The notes under the pieces are model-generated. The model did not search any database. It worked only from the letters and a program-made list of their open reading frames with translations, and was not told the origin of the DNA. From contig CAYTBT010000014.1 of the NCBI GenBank assembly GCA_964436125.1, positions 16,246 to 80,245 of the forward strand: a DNA stretch of 64,000 nt. The letters run 5' to 3'. Both the position numbers and the translations under genes were made by a program. The stretch is from CAYRFF01 sp964436125 (GTDB taxonomy: Bacteria > Bacteroidota > Bacteroidia > Chitinophagales > Saprospiraceae). Of this stretch, positions 25,094 to 32,952 are shown in pieces (position 1 is the stretch's first letter; each line of letters opens with the position of its first letter).

Positions 25094-25291
25094 AATAAGT
25101 CAAGAATTCCATCGGCATACTCCTCACGTAAAACAAGTGGCGGTTTTATAGTCATAAATATATATAATTGAATTACAATTTAACTCAAGATAAGGCCTAG
25201 TCACCTATATTTAAATATTTAATCAAGAGTTTTTCATAAAGCTTATCGGGTAATATTTGCTTTAAGCGGATAGAAATGCGTTGAATATACT
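25094..25291. repeat. 198-bp direct repeat, right copy
   Basis: Second copy of the target duplication. It contains the true 3' end of the SDR gene (25197-25291) and a duplicate 5' end of the GNAT-like gene (25094-25155). The single difference from the left copy changes Val to Ala in that orphan start. Confidence 0.93.
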
Positions 25292-26009
25292 TTCCGATTT
25301 TATAGTGTATAGCCGGGTTCTTCTCTTGCATGATTCGATGCACCTTTTCAGCAAGTTTCACCGGATCCATCCCTTCCTTCACCTCTTTATCCATTCCTTT
25401 GAGGCTCTTGGAATACTTCTCATAATAAGGAGAATTCTCATCCAAAGGCGTGTGGTATCGACCGGCTGCAATATTGGTGGCGAAGTCTCCCGGAGCAATA
25501 TTGCTGACCTTAATGTGAAAAGGGCGCAATTCAATTCTCAAGGCTTCCGTTGTCATCTCCATTGCCGCCTTGGTAGCTGAATAAATCCCCCTGAACGGCA
25601 AGCCGGTATAACCTGCGATTGATGTGATGTTGATAATCATCCCACTTCCCTGCTTACGCATTATGGGAACGACAGCTTTTATCATCCGCAAGGCTCCAAA
25701 ATAATTTACATTCATCGCCTTCAGAATTTCTTCATCCGGCGTTTCCTCCACGGCTCCTGTTATCCCTTTGCCTGCATTATTGATAAGAAAATCCAAGCGT
25801 CCTTCACGCTGTACAATTTCATCTACAGCGCTTTTTATGCTTTCCGGCTCCGTTAAATCCAGCTTCAGAAAATGAACTCCATTTATTTCTGGCGACTTGG
25901 GATGACGGCTGGTTCCATACACACGGTAGTGCTTCCCCTGTAAATATTCAGCAATAGCTTTCCCCAGTCCCGAGGAAGCTCCGGTCACAAGTACTATCTT
26001 TTCTTCCAT
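25197..26009 (-). CDS. Short-chain dehydrogenase/reductase (SDR), lipid/retinol-type
   Basis: A 270-residue oxidoreductase. The cofactor loop TGASSGLGKAIAEYL, the downstream SRHPKSP, NNAGKGITGAVEE, the catalytic Ser in INITSIAGYTG, and YSATKAAMEM with Tyr/Lys are all intact. The sequence IAPGDFATNIAAGR and the C-terminal YIQRISIRLKQILPDKLYEKLLIKYLNI place it with the classical SDRs related to 17-beta-hydroxysteroid/retinol dehydrogenases. The true substrate is unknown. Before the IS insertion it would have been directly upstream of the GNAT-like gene on the same strand. The 95 bases at its 3' end are duplicated at 24500-24594. Confidence 0.85.
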   Translation of the reverse strand: MEEKIVLVTGASSGLGKAIAEYLQGKHYRVYGTSRHPKSPEINGVHFLKLDLTEPESIKSAVDEIVQREGRLDFLINNAGKGITGAVEETPDEEILKAMNVNYFGALRMIKAVVPIMRKQGSGMIINITSIAGYTGLPFRGIYSATKAAMEMTTEALRIELRPFHIKVSNIAPGDFATNIAAGRYHTPLDENSPYYEKYSKSLKGMDKEVKEGMDPVKLAEKVHRIMQEKNPAIHYKIGKYIQRISIRLKQILPDKLYEKLLIKYLNIGD

Positions 26010-26164
26010 CTTTTCATCAGCTTACTCATAGCCCCAACAAGCCATAGAAAGTTTTGGTTTTCCTACACAGCATGAATATAATAATGATTTTGCCTCAATA
26101 GAAATACATTGTCGTGTATAAAAGCTTGATACACACGCTTATTACAGCTCATTCTGAGTAAATA

Positions 26165-26770
26165 TTACATCCCCTTATTCCGCTCATCCATCAATTCCCG
26201 TTTCAGTTTCTGCTCGCGTTCAAGGGCACGCTTTTTATAACCGTCATACTCCTCTTGAAGGTTCTTATAGTTCTCCCTGGTTTTCTCTACAAGATATTGA
26301 TTATCACGCCCGCGATAAATTAGATAGACAATTACAGCCAGCAACCCCAGGGCAATAACCCAGAAAACCGTCTTAAACACACCTTTATCCATTTCTGATC
26401 CGAAAAATTGAATAGACGCCCCGGCATTCTTTGCTTTTTCAAGCGAAACATTGAGTTTATCAAGCTTCGCACGATATGCCTGGAGCGAGTCCTGAGCCTG
26501 TTCAGTCTGACCATTTAAGGCGGCAATAGACTTATGCAATTCATCAAGCGTGTCCCCCACAATCACTTCAAGCTTCTTAAACATATCCTGCTTGACAAGC
26601 TCGTAGTACTTATAATTATTGGACTCGCGACGGACATAGTCAAATTTTTCTGCAATGCTGCCTTCCTCAATACTTTTGATCTGACCAGCTGCTTTATTCT
26701 GCCCATACATTGTATTAAACATAAACATGCATACAACTACATACAATAAATATCTGAGTTTCATCATCAT
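26165..26770 (-). CDS. Exported membrane protein with two coiled coils, unknown
   Basis: A 201-residue protein. The N-terminus is a signal peptide (LRYLLYVVVCMFMFNTMYGQ). Next comes a helical periplasmic region with a coiled coil (DTLDELHKSIAALNGQTEQAQDSLQAYRAKLDKLNVSLEKAKN), one transmembrane helix near residues 133-153 (VFKTVFWVIALGLLAVIVYLIYRG), and a second charged coiled coil to the end (EKTRENYKNLQEEYDGYKKRALEREQKLKRELMDERNKG). The topology is periplasm-membrane-cytoplasm. This layout recurs in Bacteroidota hypothetical proteins, but I know no function. The neighbours give no help. Confidence 0.7.
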   Translation of the reverse strand: MMMKLRYLLYVVVCMFMFNTMYGQNKAAGQIKSIEEGSIAEKFDYVRRESNNYKYYELVKQDMFKKLEVIVGDTLDELHKSIAALNGQTEQAQDSLQAYRAKLDKLNVSLEKAKNAGASIQFFGSEMDKGVFKTVFWVIALGLLAVIVYLIYRGRDNQYLVEKTRENYKNLQEEYDGYKKRALEREQKLKRELMDERNKGM

Positions 26771-26991
26771 TCCCTATATTTTCTCTCTTAGCTCTAGCAA
26801 AAATAGTGCTAGAAATTTATTCGTGATTTTCTTGTACTTCCTCCTTACTGCCCGATTCGCTGCCTTACTTAGGCCTTTTACCTCTACCTTGCACAAGGTA
26901 CTAAATCACACATCGAAGAAACAAATTTTTTATACTTCCACGACATATCCATAAACCTAGCATAACAATTGTGCTAGCTAGACATATCCGC

Positions 26992-27693
26992 CTAAGCCGT
27001 CTTATATGCCTCAAGATTCAAGCTATGCACCTCTCCCATATCCACAATAAATCGATCTATCCACTCGTCCACAGACTTTCGCCGATATTGCATCACCCAG
27101 CGCGGATGAGGCAAGTGCAACAGCTTTTTATACGGCTTCTCCTCCATTAATTTGCCGAGAAATTTCTTATTCTTCCCCTTTCCCCAGTTAATCACGATAT
27201 TATCGGATATTGAAGTCTGAAAATGCCATAAAATATGCTTTCTCAAATGTGGTGCCAGTCGCTCAAATACCGCTCGGGAATCATAATAATTAAAGTTCTT
27301 TCCTCCTTTTACATAACCCAATGGCGACACAGAACTTATGATAAAGTCCCCATAAAACCGTTCACAACCTCCATAAGTTTCAATTAATTGATAAACAAAG
27401 TCCGATGAAAGTTCTGCCCGCTTCTCATAAGTGTTCTCGTACCCGCACACTTCCTGTAGTTTTATCGGATCCGTAAATGGAATACCCGTTATCCCGGCCC
27501 CAAATCTCCCGGGATTAATCCCCAGTATCAATGTGCGAGGCTCATCGCCTGAATAATAGCGCCTATAAAACCATTCCACTGTTTTCATTACTTCTTCATC
27601 GGTAAACGGATCGAGATATTCTACCCCATCACCTAGTGCTTCGTATGGCCTCAAGTGTCGGTAATAATCGATGATATACTCTGCTATATTCAC
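26992..27693 (-). CDS. SMUG2-type uracil-DNA glycosylase family protein
   Basis: A 233-residue enzyme of the uracil-DNA glycosylase superfamily, probably removing damaged pyrimidines from DNA. The active-site region LILGINPGRFGAGITGIPFTDPIKL (about residues 56-80) carries the G-I-N-P-G motif with Asn as the catalytic-type residue. Further on, DFIISSVSPLGYVKGG and the second motif HLPHPRWVMQYRRK supply the His of the substrate pocket. This pattern is that of the SMUG2 group (formerly DUF4918) found in Bacteroidota. The product has no signal peptide. It stands alone on the minus strand. Confidence 0.85.
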   Translation of the reverse strand: MNIAEYIIDYYRHLRPYEALGDGVEYLDPFTDEEVMKTVEWFYRRYYSGDEPRTLILGINPGRFGAGITGIPFTDPIKLQEVCGYENTYEKRAELSSDFVYQLIETYGGCERFYGDFIISSVSPLGYVKGGKNFNYYDSRAVFERLAPHLRKHILWHFQTSISDNIVINWGKGKNKKFLGKLMEEKPYKKLLHLPHPRWVMQYRRKSVDEWIDRFIVDMGEVHSLNLEAYKTA

Positions 27694-27861
27694 TATGCTA
27701 TATATTTCTATTCTAGAATCTCCGGATTAATATGACTGTACTGCTTCTATACCGCTTGCTTCACCAAGCTCAACAATACATAAGTCGGAATAATTTAACG
27801 AATAAAGATGTAGAAAGGTCAAGAAAAACACGACTTATAAAAGCTGCTCAGATAAATTTTA

Positions 27862-27869
27862 TAAATTTG
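27862..27869 (+). promoter_or_regulatory. -7 box of the GIN-domain gene
   Basis: TAAATTTG matches TAnnTTTG 61 bases before the start codon. No TTTG at -33. Confidence 0.4.
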
Positions 27870-27930
27870 AGCGATTGTTTTACATCTTTATCCGGATAAA
27901 TCACTCATAATTTCACTCAATATTAAAAGT

Positions 27931-28659
27931 ATGAATATAATGAGACAACTTTCATTCCTATTTGTCCTTCTCTGCTTTTTATCGACAAGTTTCTCTTGCT
28001 CTTTCACTCGTTGTATAAAAGGAGAAGGAACAATATCAAGCAAAGTAATTGAGCTTCCACCTTTTAAAAATATTAAAAGTATAGGAGCTGTAGATATAGT
28101 CCTTTCAGAAGGTCCACAGAAAATAAGAGTTGAAGGCTACTCCAATGTCCTCGACCGTCCCCAGTTCTCAACTGAAGGAAACACCCTAATCATCGATGCC
28201 AAGGATGGCTGCTATTTCAATACAGCATTATCCATTAAAATATCTGTGCCGGGAATTGATAATATCTCTTCTACGGGAGCAAGCGATATCATCATCAGGT
28301 CACTGCAGTCCGATGGAACACTGACAATTAAAAATTCGGGTTCCGGCGATATAGATATTTATGACCTTTCCGATGTGATTGAAATAAAAATAAACTCCGA
28401 TGGCAGTGGAAACATCACAGCGCACAATACCTATAAATGCAATACCTTTTCTATGGTGACTACCGGAAGTGGAGATATAAATCTAGACAAATTAAGCTTT
28501 AAAAGCGGGTCAATCATATCTTCCGGAAGTGGTGATATCAAGGTGCGTGTAAAAGAAAATATCACAATCTCTTCTAGTGGTTCAGGTGATATTACCGTTA
28601 AAGGAAATCCACGAGTCACACAAGAAAATACCGGTTCCGGCAATATTATAATCTTGTAA
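27931..28659 (+). CDS. DUF2807 (head GIN domain) lipoprotein
   Basis: A 242-residue surface lipoprotein. The signal peptide MRQLSFLFVLLCFLSTSFSCS ends in a lipobox FSC. The GIN domain starts KGEGTISSKVIELPPFKNIKSIGAVDIVLSEG and folds as a right-handed beta-helix. Its C-terminal part shows the recurrent G-S-G-D-I turns: NSGSGDIDIYDL, SDGSGNITAH, TGSGDINLDKL, SSGSGDIKVRV, SSSGSGDITVKGNP. Members have been called putative autotransporter adhesins, but no experiment supports a defined role. It is a single gene with a TAAATTTG box upstream. Confidence 0.85.
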   Translation: MNIMRQLSFLFVLLCFLSTSFSCSFTRCIKGEGTISSKVIELPPFKNIKSIGAVDIVLSEGPQKIRVEGYSNVLDRPQFSTEGNTLIIDAKDGCYFNTALSIKISVPGIDNISSTGASDIIIRSLQSDGTLTIKNSGSGDIDIYDLSDVIEIKINSDGSGNITAHNTYKCNTFSMVTTGSGDINLDKLSFKSGSIISSGSGDIKVRVKENITISSSGSGDITVKGNPRVTQENTGSGNIIIL

Positions 28660-28896
28660 AATCGCCTACATAAATTTTAAGGCTTATGGCTAAAACTATA
28701 AACTAGACTGTGCTCGTCCAAGCTCACCCGCATCCGAAAGATTTAGAATTTCTACTCGGACATACTGATATTAAATTTCTCAGAGTTTCAATCGGTAACA
28801 GCCCCGGCTTTGCCATTTTATCGGGCAGATAAAAAGAAGGCAGAAAAATACAATGAAAAAATCAAGAAAAGTACACGCATAATTCCCATAAAACCA

Positions 28897-28904
28897 TACC
28901 TTTG
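28897..28904 (+). promoter_or_regulatory. -7 box before the TPP riboswitch
   Basis: TACCTTTG matches TAnnTTTG. Initiation about 7 bases downstream would fall at the first base of the riboswitch. No -33 TTTG found. Confidence 0.5.
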
Positions 28905-28911
28905 CTCCACG

Positions 28912-28997
28912 TTCATTTGGGGTGTCTGAAGTTAATTTCTTCAGTCTGAGATGAAACCCATCGAACCTGCCCGGATAATACCGGGAAGGGAAATGAT
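28912..28997 (+). promoter_or_regulatory. TPP (THI-box) riboswitch
   Basis: All consensus blocks are present in order: GGGGTGTCTGAA, TCTGAGATGAAACCCA, GAACCTGCCCGGATAATACC and GGGAAGGGAAATGA, closed by a P1 stem CATTT / AAATG. Downstream lie two hairpins before the start codon: the palindrome at 29002-29017 (GTGATAAA/TTTATCAC) and GCCGC/GCGGC near 29025-29038. These may form the expression platform. It controls the TonB-dependent receptor at 29090. Confidence 0.93.
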
Positions 28998-29089
28998 GTC
29001 CGTGATAAATTTATCACACCACAAGCCGCGAGGGCGGCAAGATTTCTACCCTGAATGTGCGATTATTTGATCATTGAAAATTACAAATT

Positions 29090-31570
29090 ATGCGCACAAT
29101 TATCAGTATTCTTACGACATGCCTTATTATAACACAAGGCTATTCACAATACTCACTATCCGGTAAAATTACCGACCGGAATGGCAAGGCTCTCCCTCAA
29201 GTACTTCTCGTACTCGACCAGAGCAGATCAACAATGACAGATGCCTCGGGCTTCTATGCATTTAAAGAGGTAAAGGAAGGAGAGCATCTGTTAAAAATAA
29301 GCTATTTCAATACCGTAAAAGAGATAGACATACAAGTACATGGTGACATCCGGAAGGCAATTACATTGAATCTCACACAGACATTCGATGAGATAATTGT
29401 CCGCGGTACAAGGGCACAGTACAAGACACCGATGACCTTTACGGAAATAGGAAAACAAGCTATCAACACACAGAACGTCGCAGTTGATGCAAGCTATGTC
29501 ATGAAATGGACACCTTCCGCCGTCGTAAGCTCGGACGCAGGTGCCGGAGTCGGTTATACCGGCATAAGAATCCGGGGAAGCGACGCAACTCGCATCAATA
29601 TTACCATAAATGGCATCCCCTTCAACGATCCGGAAAGTCAGGAAGCATATTGGGTTGACATTCCCGATATCCTCGGTTCAGCTGACAATATCCAGATTCA
29701 GCGGGGCGTCGGTACTTCATCGCAAGGTGCAGCGGCATTTGGGGCAACCATCAATGTCAACACCTTGAAGCCTGAACTCGATCCATTCGGGCGGATTGAC
29801 ATGAGTTACGGCTCGTATAATACCAAGAATGTCCGCCTGCGCCTCGGTACGGGCTTAATCAAAGATAAGTTCTACCTCGAGTCGCGCTTATCGCATACGG
29901 ATTCCGACGGTTATGTCGATCGCGCCACTTCCAATCTCAACTCCTATTACATCAGTGCAGGTTATCAGGGAGATATGACTTCCGTCAAATTGGAACACTT
30001 TACCGGAAAGGAACGCACCTATCAATCCTGGTTTGGATTGCCCGCTCAATATGTAGATATAGACTCCTTGCGTACATATAATGCTGCCGGACAGGAAAAA
30101 GTCGGAAAGCCTTATGAAAATCAGGTCGATGATTATCTGCAATCACATACACAACTTCATATTGCAAGTGCTTTCAGCGATAAATTAACGGCCAAGCTCT
30201 CTTTACATTACACCTATGGCTCCGGTTACTATGAAGAATATGAAGCCGATGAAGCTTTCTCTGACTATGGGATAAGCCCTTTAATCCTTTCCGACGACAC
30301 CATCCGTTCAACCGACCTCGTGAGGCGACGATGGCTGGACAATGATTTTTATGGCGCAATTGCTTCAATACAATACAAGCCCAATGACAGAATAGAGCTC
30401 GTTGCAGGTGGTGGCTGGAGCAATTACCTCGGAAACCATTACGGAGAAGTGATCTGGGCGAGATTTGCATCAAATACAGAAAATCCATTCCGCTATTATT
30501 TCAACGATGCCCGCAAACAGGATTTTAATCTTTATGCCAAGTCCCTCTTTACCATAGTTCCTAGTCTCATAGGATTTGTCGATCTCCAGTACCGACAAGT
30601 GAGATATAATTTCCAGGGAATAGACAGAAACGGAGACCAGGTAAGGCACACAGTCAATCTCCCCTTCTTTAATCCCAAAATAGGTTTAACTTATCTCGGC
30701 TTACAGAATCAGAAACTCTATCTTTCCGCAGCTATTGCCCACCGTGAACCCAATCGCGATGACTATGTAGAGTCTCCTATTGAAAAGCTGCCGGAAGCAG
30801 AAAAAATGCTCGATATTGAGGCCGGTTATCAACTTGCTCATGAATATGGCTACTTCCATGTAAATTCCTATGCAATGCTGTATAAAAATCAGCTTATCCT
30901 CACCGGTGAAATTAATGATGTAGGTGAATATCCACGGATCAACGTCGATGATAGCTATAGAATAGGTATTGAAATGAGCTCTTCCACCGAAATACTGCCG
31001 GAACTTTATTTCCTCGCCGGTGGAACAATAAGTCGCAATCGTATTAAAGAATTCCATTATTTCATGGATAACTGGAAGACCGGAGGACAGATACTGAGGA
31101 GCTTAAGCAATACTCATATAGCCTTCTCACCTGACTTGCTATTGCAAGGAGGTCTATCGTACAGGATGAAATTTGAGGGCGATAAATATCATTTGCCGGA
31201 AGGCACAGACCAGCGATATCTCGACATCAGCCTGATGACAAAGTACGTCGGAAAACAATATCTGGACAATACCTCATTTGACGAAAGTCTTTTACCGGCA
31301 TATAATTACACAGACCTGCAAGTCGTGTACAATCAGCCCTTAAAGAATGGATCGCAGCTCCGTTTCAACTTTAAAATTTCCAATCTTTTTAACCAGAAAT
31401 ATATTACCAATGGCTGGATCTACAGATTTATGAGCCCGGAATCTTATCTCGGTGAAGATCCATACAGGGTACTGGAACAAAGGGGGGAAAATATTAATAT
31501 ATATAGCCAGAGAGGATTTTTTCCTCAAGCACTAATCCATTATTATATGACAATTTCTATGATATTTTAA
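29090..31570 (+). CDS. TonB-dependent outer-membrane receptor, TPP-riboswitch controlled (thiamine-type)
   Basis: An 826-residue receptor. After a signal peptide (MRTIISILTTCLIITQGYSQ) it has a carboxypeptidase-regulatory-like N-terminal domain (LSGKITDRNGKALPQVLLVLDQ...YFNTVKEIDIQV). A plug follows with VSSDAGAGVGYTGIRIRGSD, ITINGIPFNDPESQEAYWVDIPDILGSADNIQIQRGVG and GAAAFGATINVNT. A 22-strand type barrel ends YYMTISMIF. The TPP riboswitch implies import of thiamine or a derivative; such receptors were predicted as Omr1-type in Bacteroidota. The usual inner-membrane partner (PnuT) and thiamine kinase genes do not follow. Energy would come from an ExbB-ExbD-TonB complex like that at 50526-53605. 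Confidence 0.9.
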   Translation: MRTIISILTTCLIITQGYSQYSLSGKITDRNGKALPQVLLVLDQSRSTMTDASGFYAFKEVKEGEHLLKISYFNTVKEIDIQVHGDIRKAITLNLTQTFDEIIVRGTRAQYKTPMTFTEIGKQAINTQNVAVDASYVMKWTPSAVVSSDAGAGVGYTGIRIRGSDATRINITINGIPFNDPESQEAYWVDIPDILGSADNIQIQRGVGTSSQGAAAFGATINVNTLKPELDPFGRIDMSYGSYNTKNVRLRLGTGLIKDKFYLESRLSHTDSDGYVDRATSNLNSYYISAGYQGDMTSVKLEHFTGKERTYQSWFGLPAQYVDIDSLRTYNAAGQEKVGKPYENQVDDYLQSHTQLHIASAFSDKLTAKLSLHYTYGSGYYEEYEADEAFSDYGISPLILSDDTIRSTDLVRRRWLDNDFYGAIASIQYKPNDRIELVAGGGWSNYLGNHYGEVIWARFASNTENPFRYYFNDARKQDFNLYAKSLFTIVPSLIGFVDLQYRQVRYNFQGIDRNGDQVRHTVNLPFFNPKIGLTYLGLQNQKLYLSAAIAHREPNRDDYVESPIEKLPEAEKMLDIEAGYQLAHEYGYFHVNSYAMLYKNQLILTGEINDVGEYPRINVDDSYRIGIEMSSSTEILPELYFLAGGTISRNRIKEFHYFMDNWKTGGQILRSLSNTHIAFSPDLLLQGGLSYRMKFEGDKYHLPEGTDQRYLDISLMTKYVGKQYLDNTSFDESLLPAYNYTDLQVVYNQPLKNGSQLRFNFKISNLFNQKYITNGWIYRFMSPESYLGEDPYRVLEQRGENINIYSQRGFFPQALIHYYMTISMIF

Positions 31571-31668
31571 CCCGATATATCTAGCAATTGAGTCTACGTA
31601 TATCTGCGCTTGTAGCTTGTGCATCTCGCATGCTTCTGAAAAATCCCGGAATCTGTGCATATTGCTTC

Positions 31669-32208
31669 CTAGAAGTTGATATTAAAGCCTAATCTAAACT
31701 CCAGGGGCAACTGCACCGTATTGTCCGGCATAAGGAAGTCCCACAAGAGCATGACTTCTCCTATTCCGGCGTCATAACCCAATCCAAGCAATGCATGGGT
31801 CCGTATCTCACTCGCTTTATCGTAATAGGTCGTCAGATACTGCTCTTCGACAATATTTACTTCTCCATGAATGAATAATTCAGGAATTATCTTAAATCGC
31901 GTAAATGCTCCCGCGCCAAATGAATACAGATTAAATTTATCTACTCCGAGCCCGGTCGTTGCCCTGATATGTGTATATTCAAATATTATCCTGGGCCCAA
32001 CCGAAAATCGTGGAAATATCTTATACCCTACCATCGGTGAAAATTCTATCCCAAAGTAGGAGCTGTATGAGCCACCGGATAAGCCTAAGCCTACATTTCC
32101 ACCATACCATAAATGATCGACAAAATCTCCATTCTTCTGTGCGTGTATTGTAGGTGTCGCACATACCATCAATAGGAATAATGCGGGCAATAATATTAAT
32201 CTTCTCAT
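31669..32208 (-). CDS. Outer-membrane beta-barrel protein, hypothetical
   Basis: A 179-residue exported protein with signal peptide RRLILLPALFLLMVCATPTIHAQ. The body has barrel-like strands: LWYGGNVGLGLSGGSYSSYFGIEFSPMVGYKIFPRFSVGPRIIFEYTHI, YSFGAGAFTRFKIIPELFIHGEVNIVEEQYL, and a C-terminal RLGFNINF. This is the common small outer-membrane beta-barrel of Bacteroidota, annotated widely without function. It is convergent with the TonB-dependent receptor, about 100 bases away, with no clear terminator between them. Confidence 0.7.
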   Translation of the reverse strand: MRRLILLPALFLLMVCATPTIHAQKNGDFVDHLWYGGNVGLGLSGGSYSSYFGIEFSPMVGYKIFPRFSVGPRIIFEYTHIRATTGLGVDKFNLYSFGAGAFTRFKIIPELFIHGEVNIVEEQYLTTYYDKASEIRTHALLGLGYDAGIGEVMLLWDFLMPDNTVQLPLEFRLGFNINF

Positions 32209-32460
32209 ATTTATTCTTCCTTAAAATAGTTTATTAGATACTCTTACTCTATGCCTTAAATAATTCAATCATCTCTTCTTCTTAAAGAACTCATCTTATT
32301 AAATTAATTTCACTACGTTACTATGAAAATAATGAACCGATAAGACTCCATAAATGTAAGAAACTTCAACATTTACACAAAGTTTCTACCATCTAACGGC
32401 ACTTAAACGACCAATCACAAAATTTTTATATAATATACATTTTTTCCTTTAGAAAAAGGC

Positions 32461-32621
32461 TACATTTGCCGGTAGTGGCTTATATAGTTCATTTTTATTG
32501 CCTTGGTTGCAGTAAGGAAATAAAAGCTTTAACGGAAAGACTTTGTTACAATTCTATGTAAATTTTCCATAAACGAAAGCCATAAACCGCCTTGTTTTAT
32601 ATATACACAAGGCTTTTATGG
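32461..32621 (+). ncRNA. Candidate small RNA between a promoter box and a terminator
   Basis: TACATTTG (32461-32468) matches the -7 consensus. A stem-loop follows at 32493-32525 (TTTTATT-CCTT / AAGG-AATAAAA). A second strong hairpin at 32580-32621 has arms CCATAAA / TTTATGG and GCCTTGT / ACAAGGC, ending in T-rich DNA. No open frame lies between, giving a structured transcript of roughly 145 bases. The -33 box is not convincing and I recognise no known RNA family, so this is a prediction. The rest of the 32209-32952 gap holds nothing else that I can see. Confidence 0.4.
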
Positions 32622-32952
32622 AAGATTTATATAGCTGAGTACGCACTTTAAATACCCAAGAATACAGATGAACTATGTATATTTCGATTGAAATGATTCC
32701 TTCAGGCATCATTTATTCAATAAGTCGTCTCTATTACCGTACTATCCCTAGCGTATGTTAAAATATTGACCTTTGAAAGCTTGCTTAAAATTTGAACTAG
32801 AATACGGTGTATTGAATGGATTGCATTAAAATACGCTGATTTTATATATGAAGAAAGAGAACTAAAATGCTCCAAGCTATTTTATCTTATATTATGCATT
32901 CTTTTAAACACTCATATATTGTTAAATAACCCGATATCACACATTAATACCT

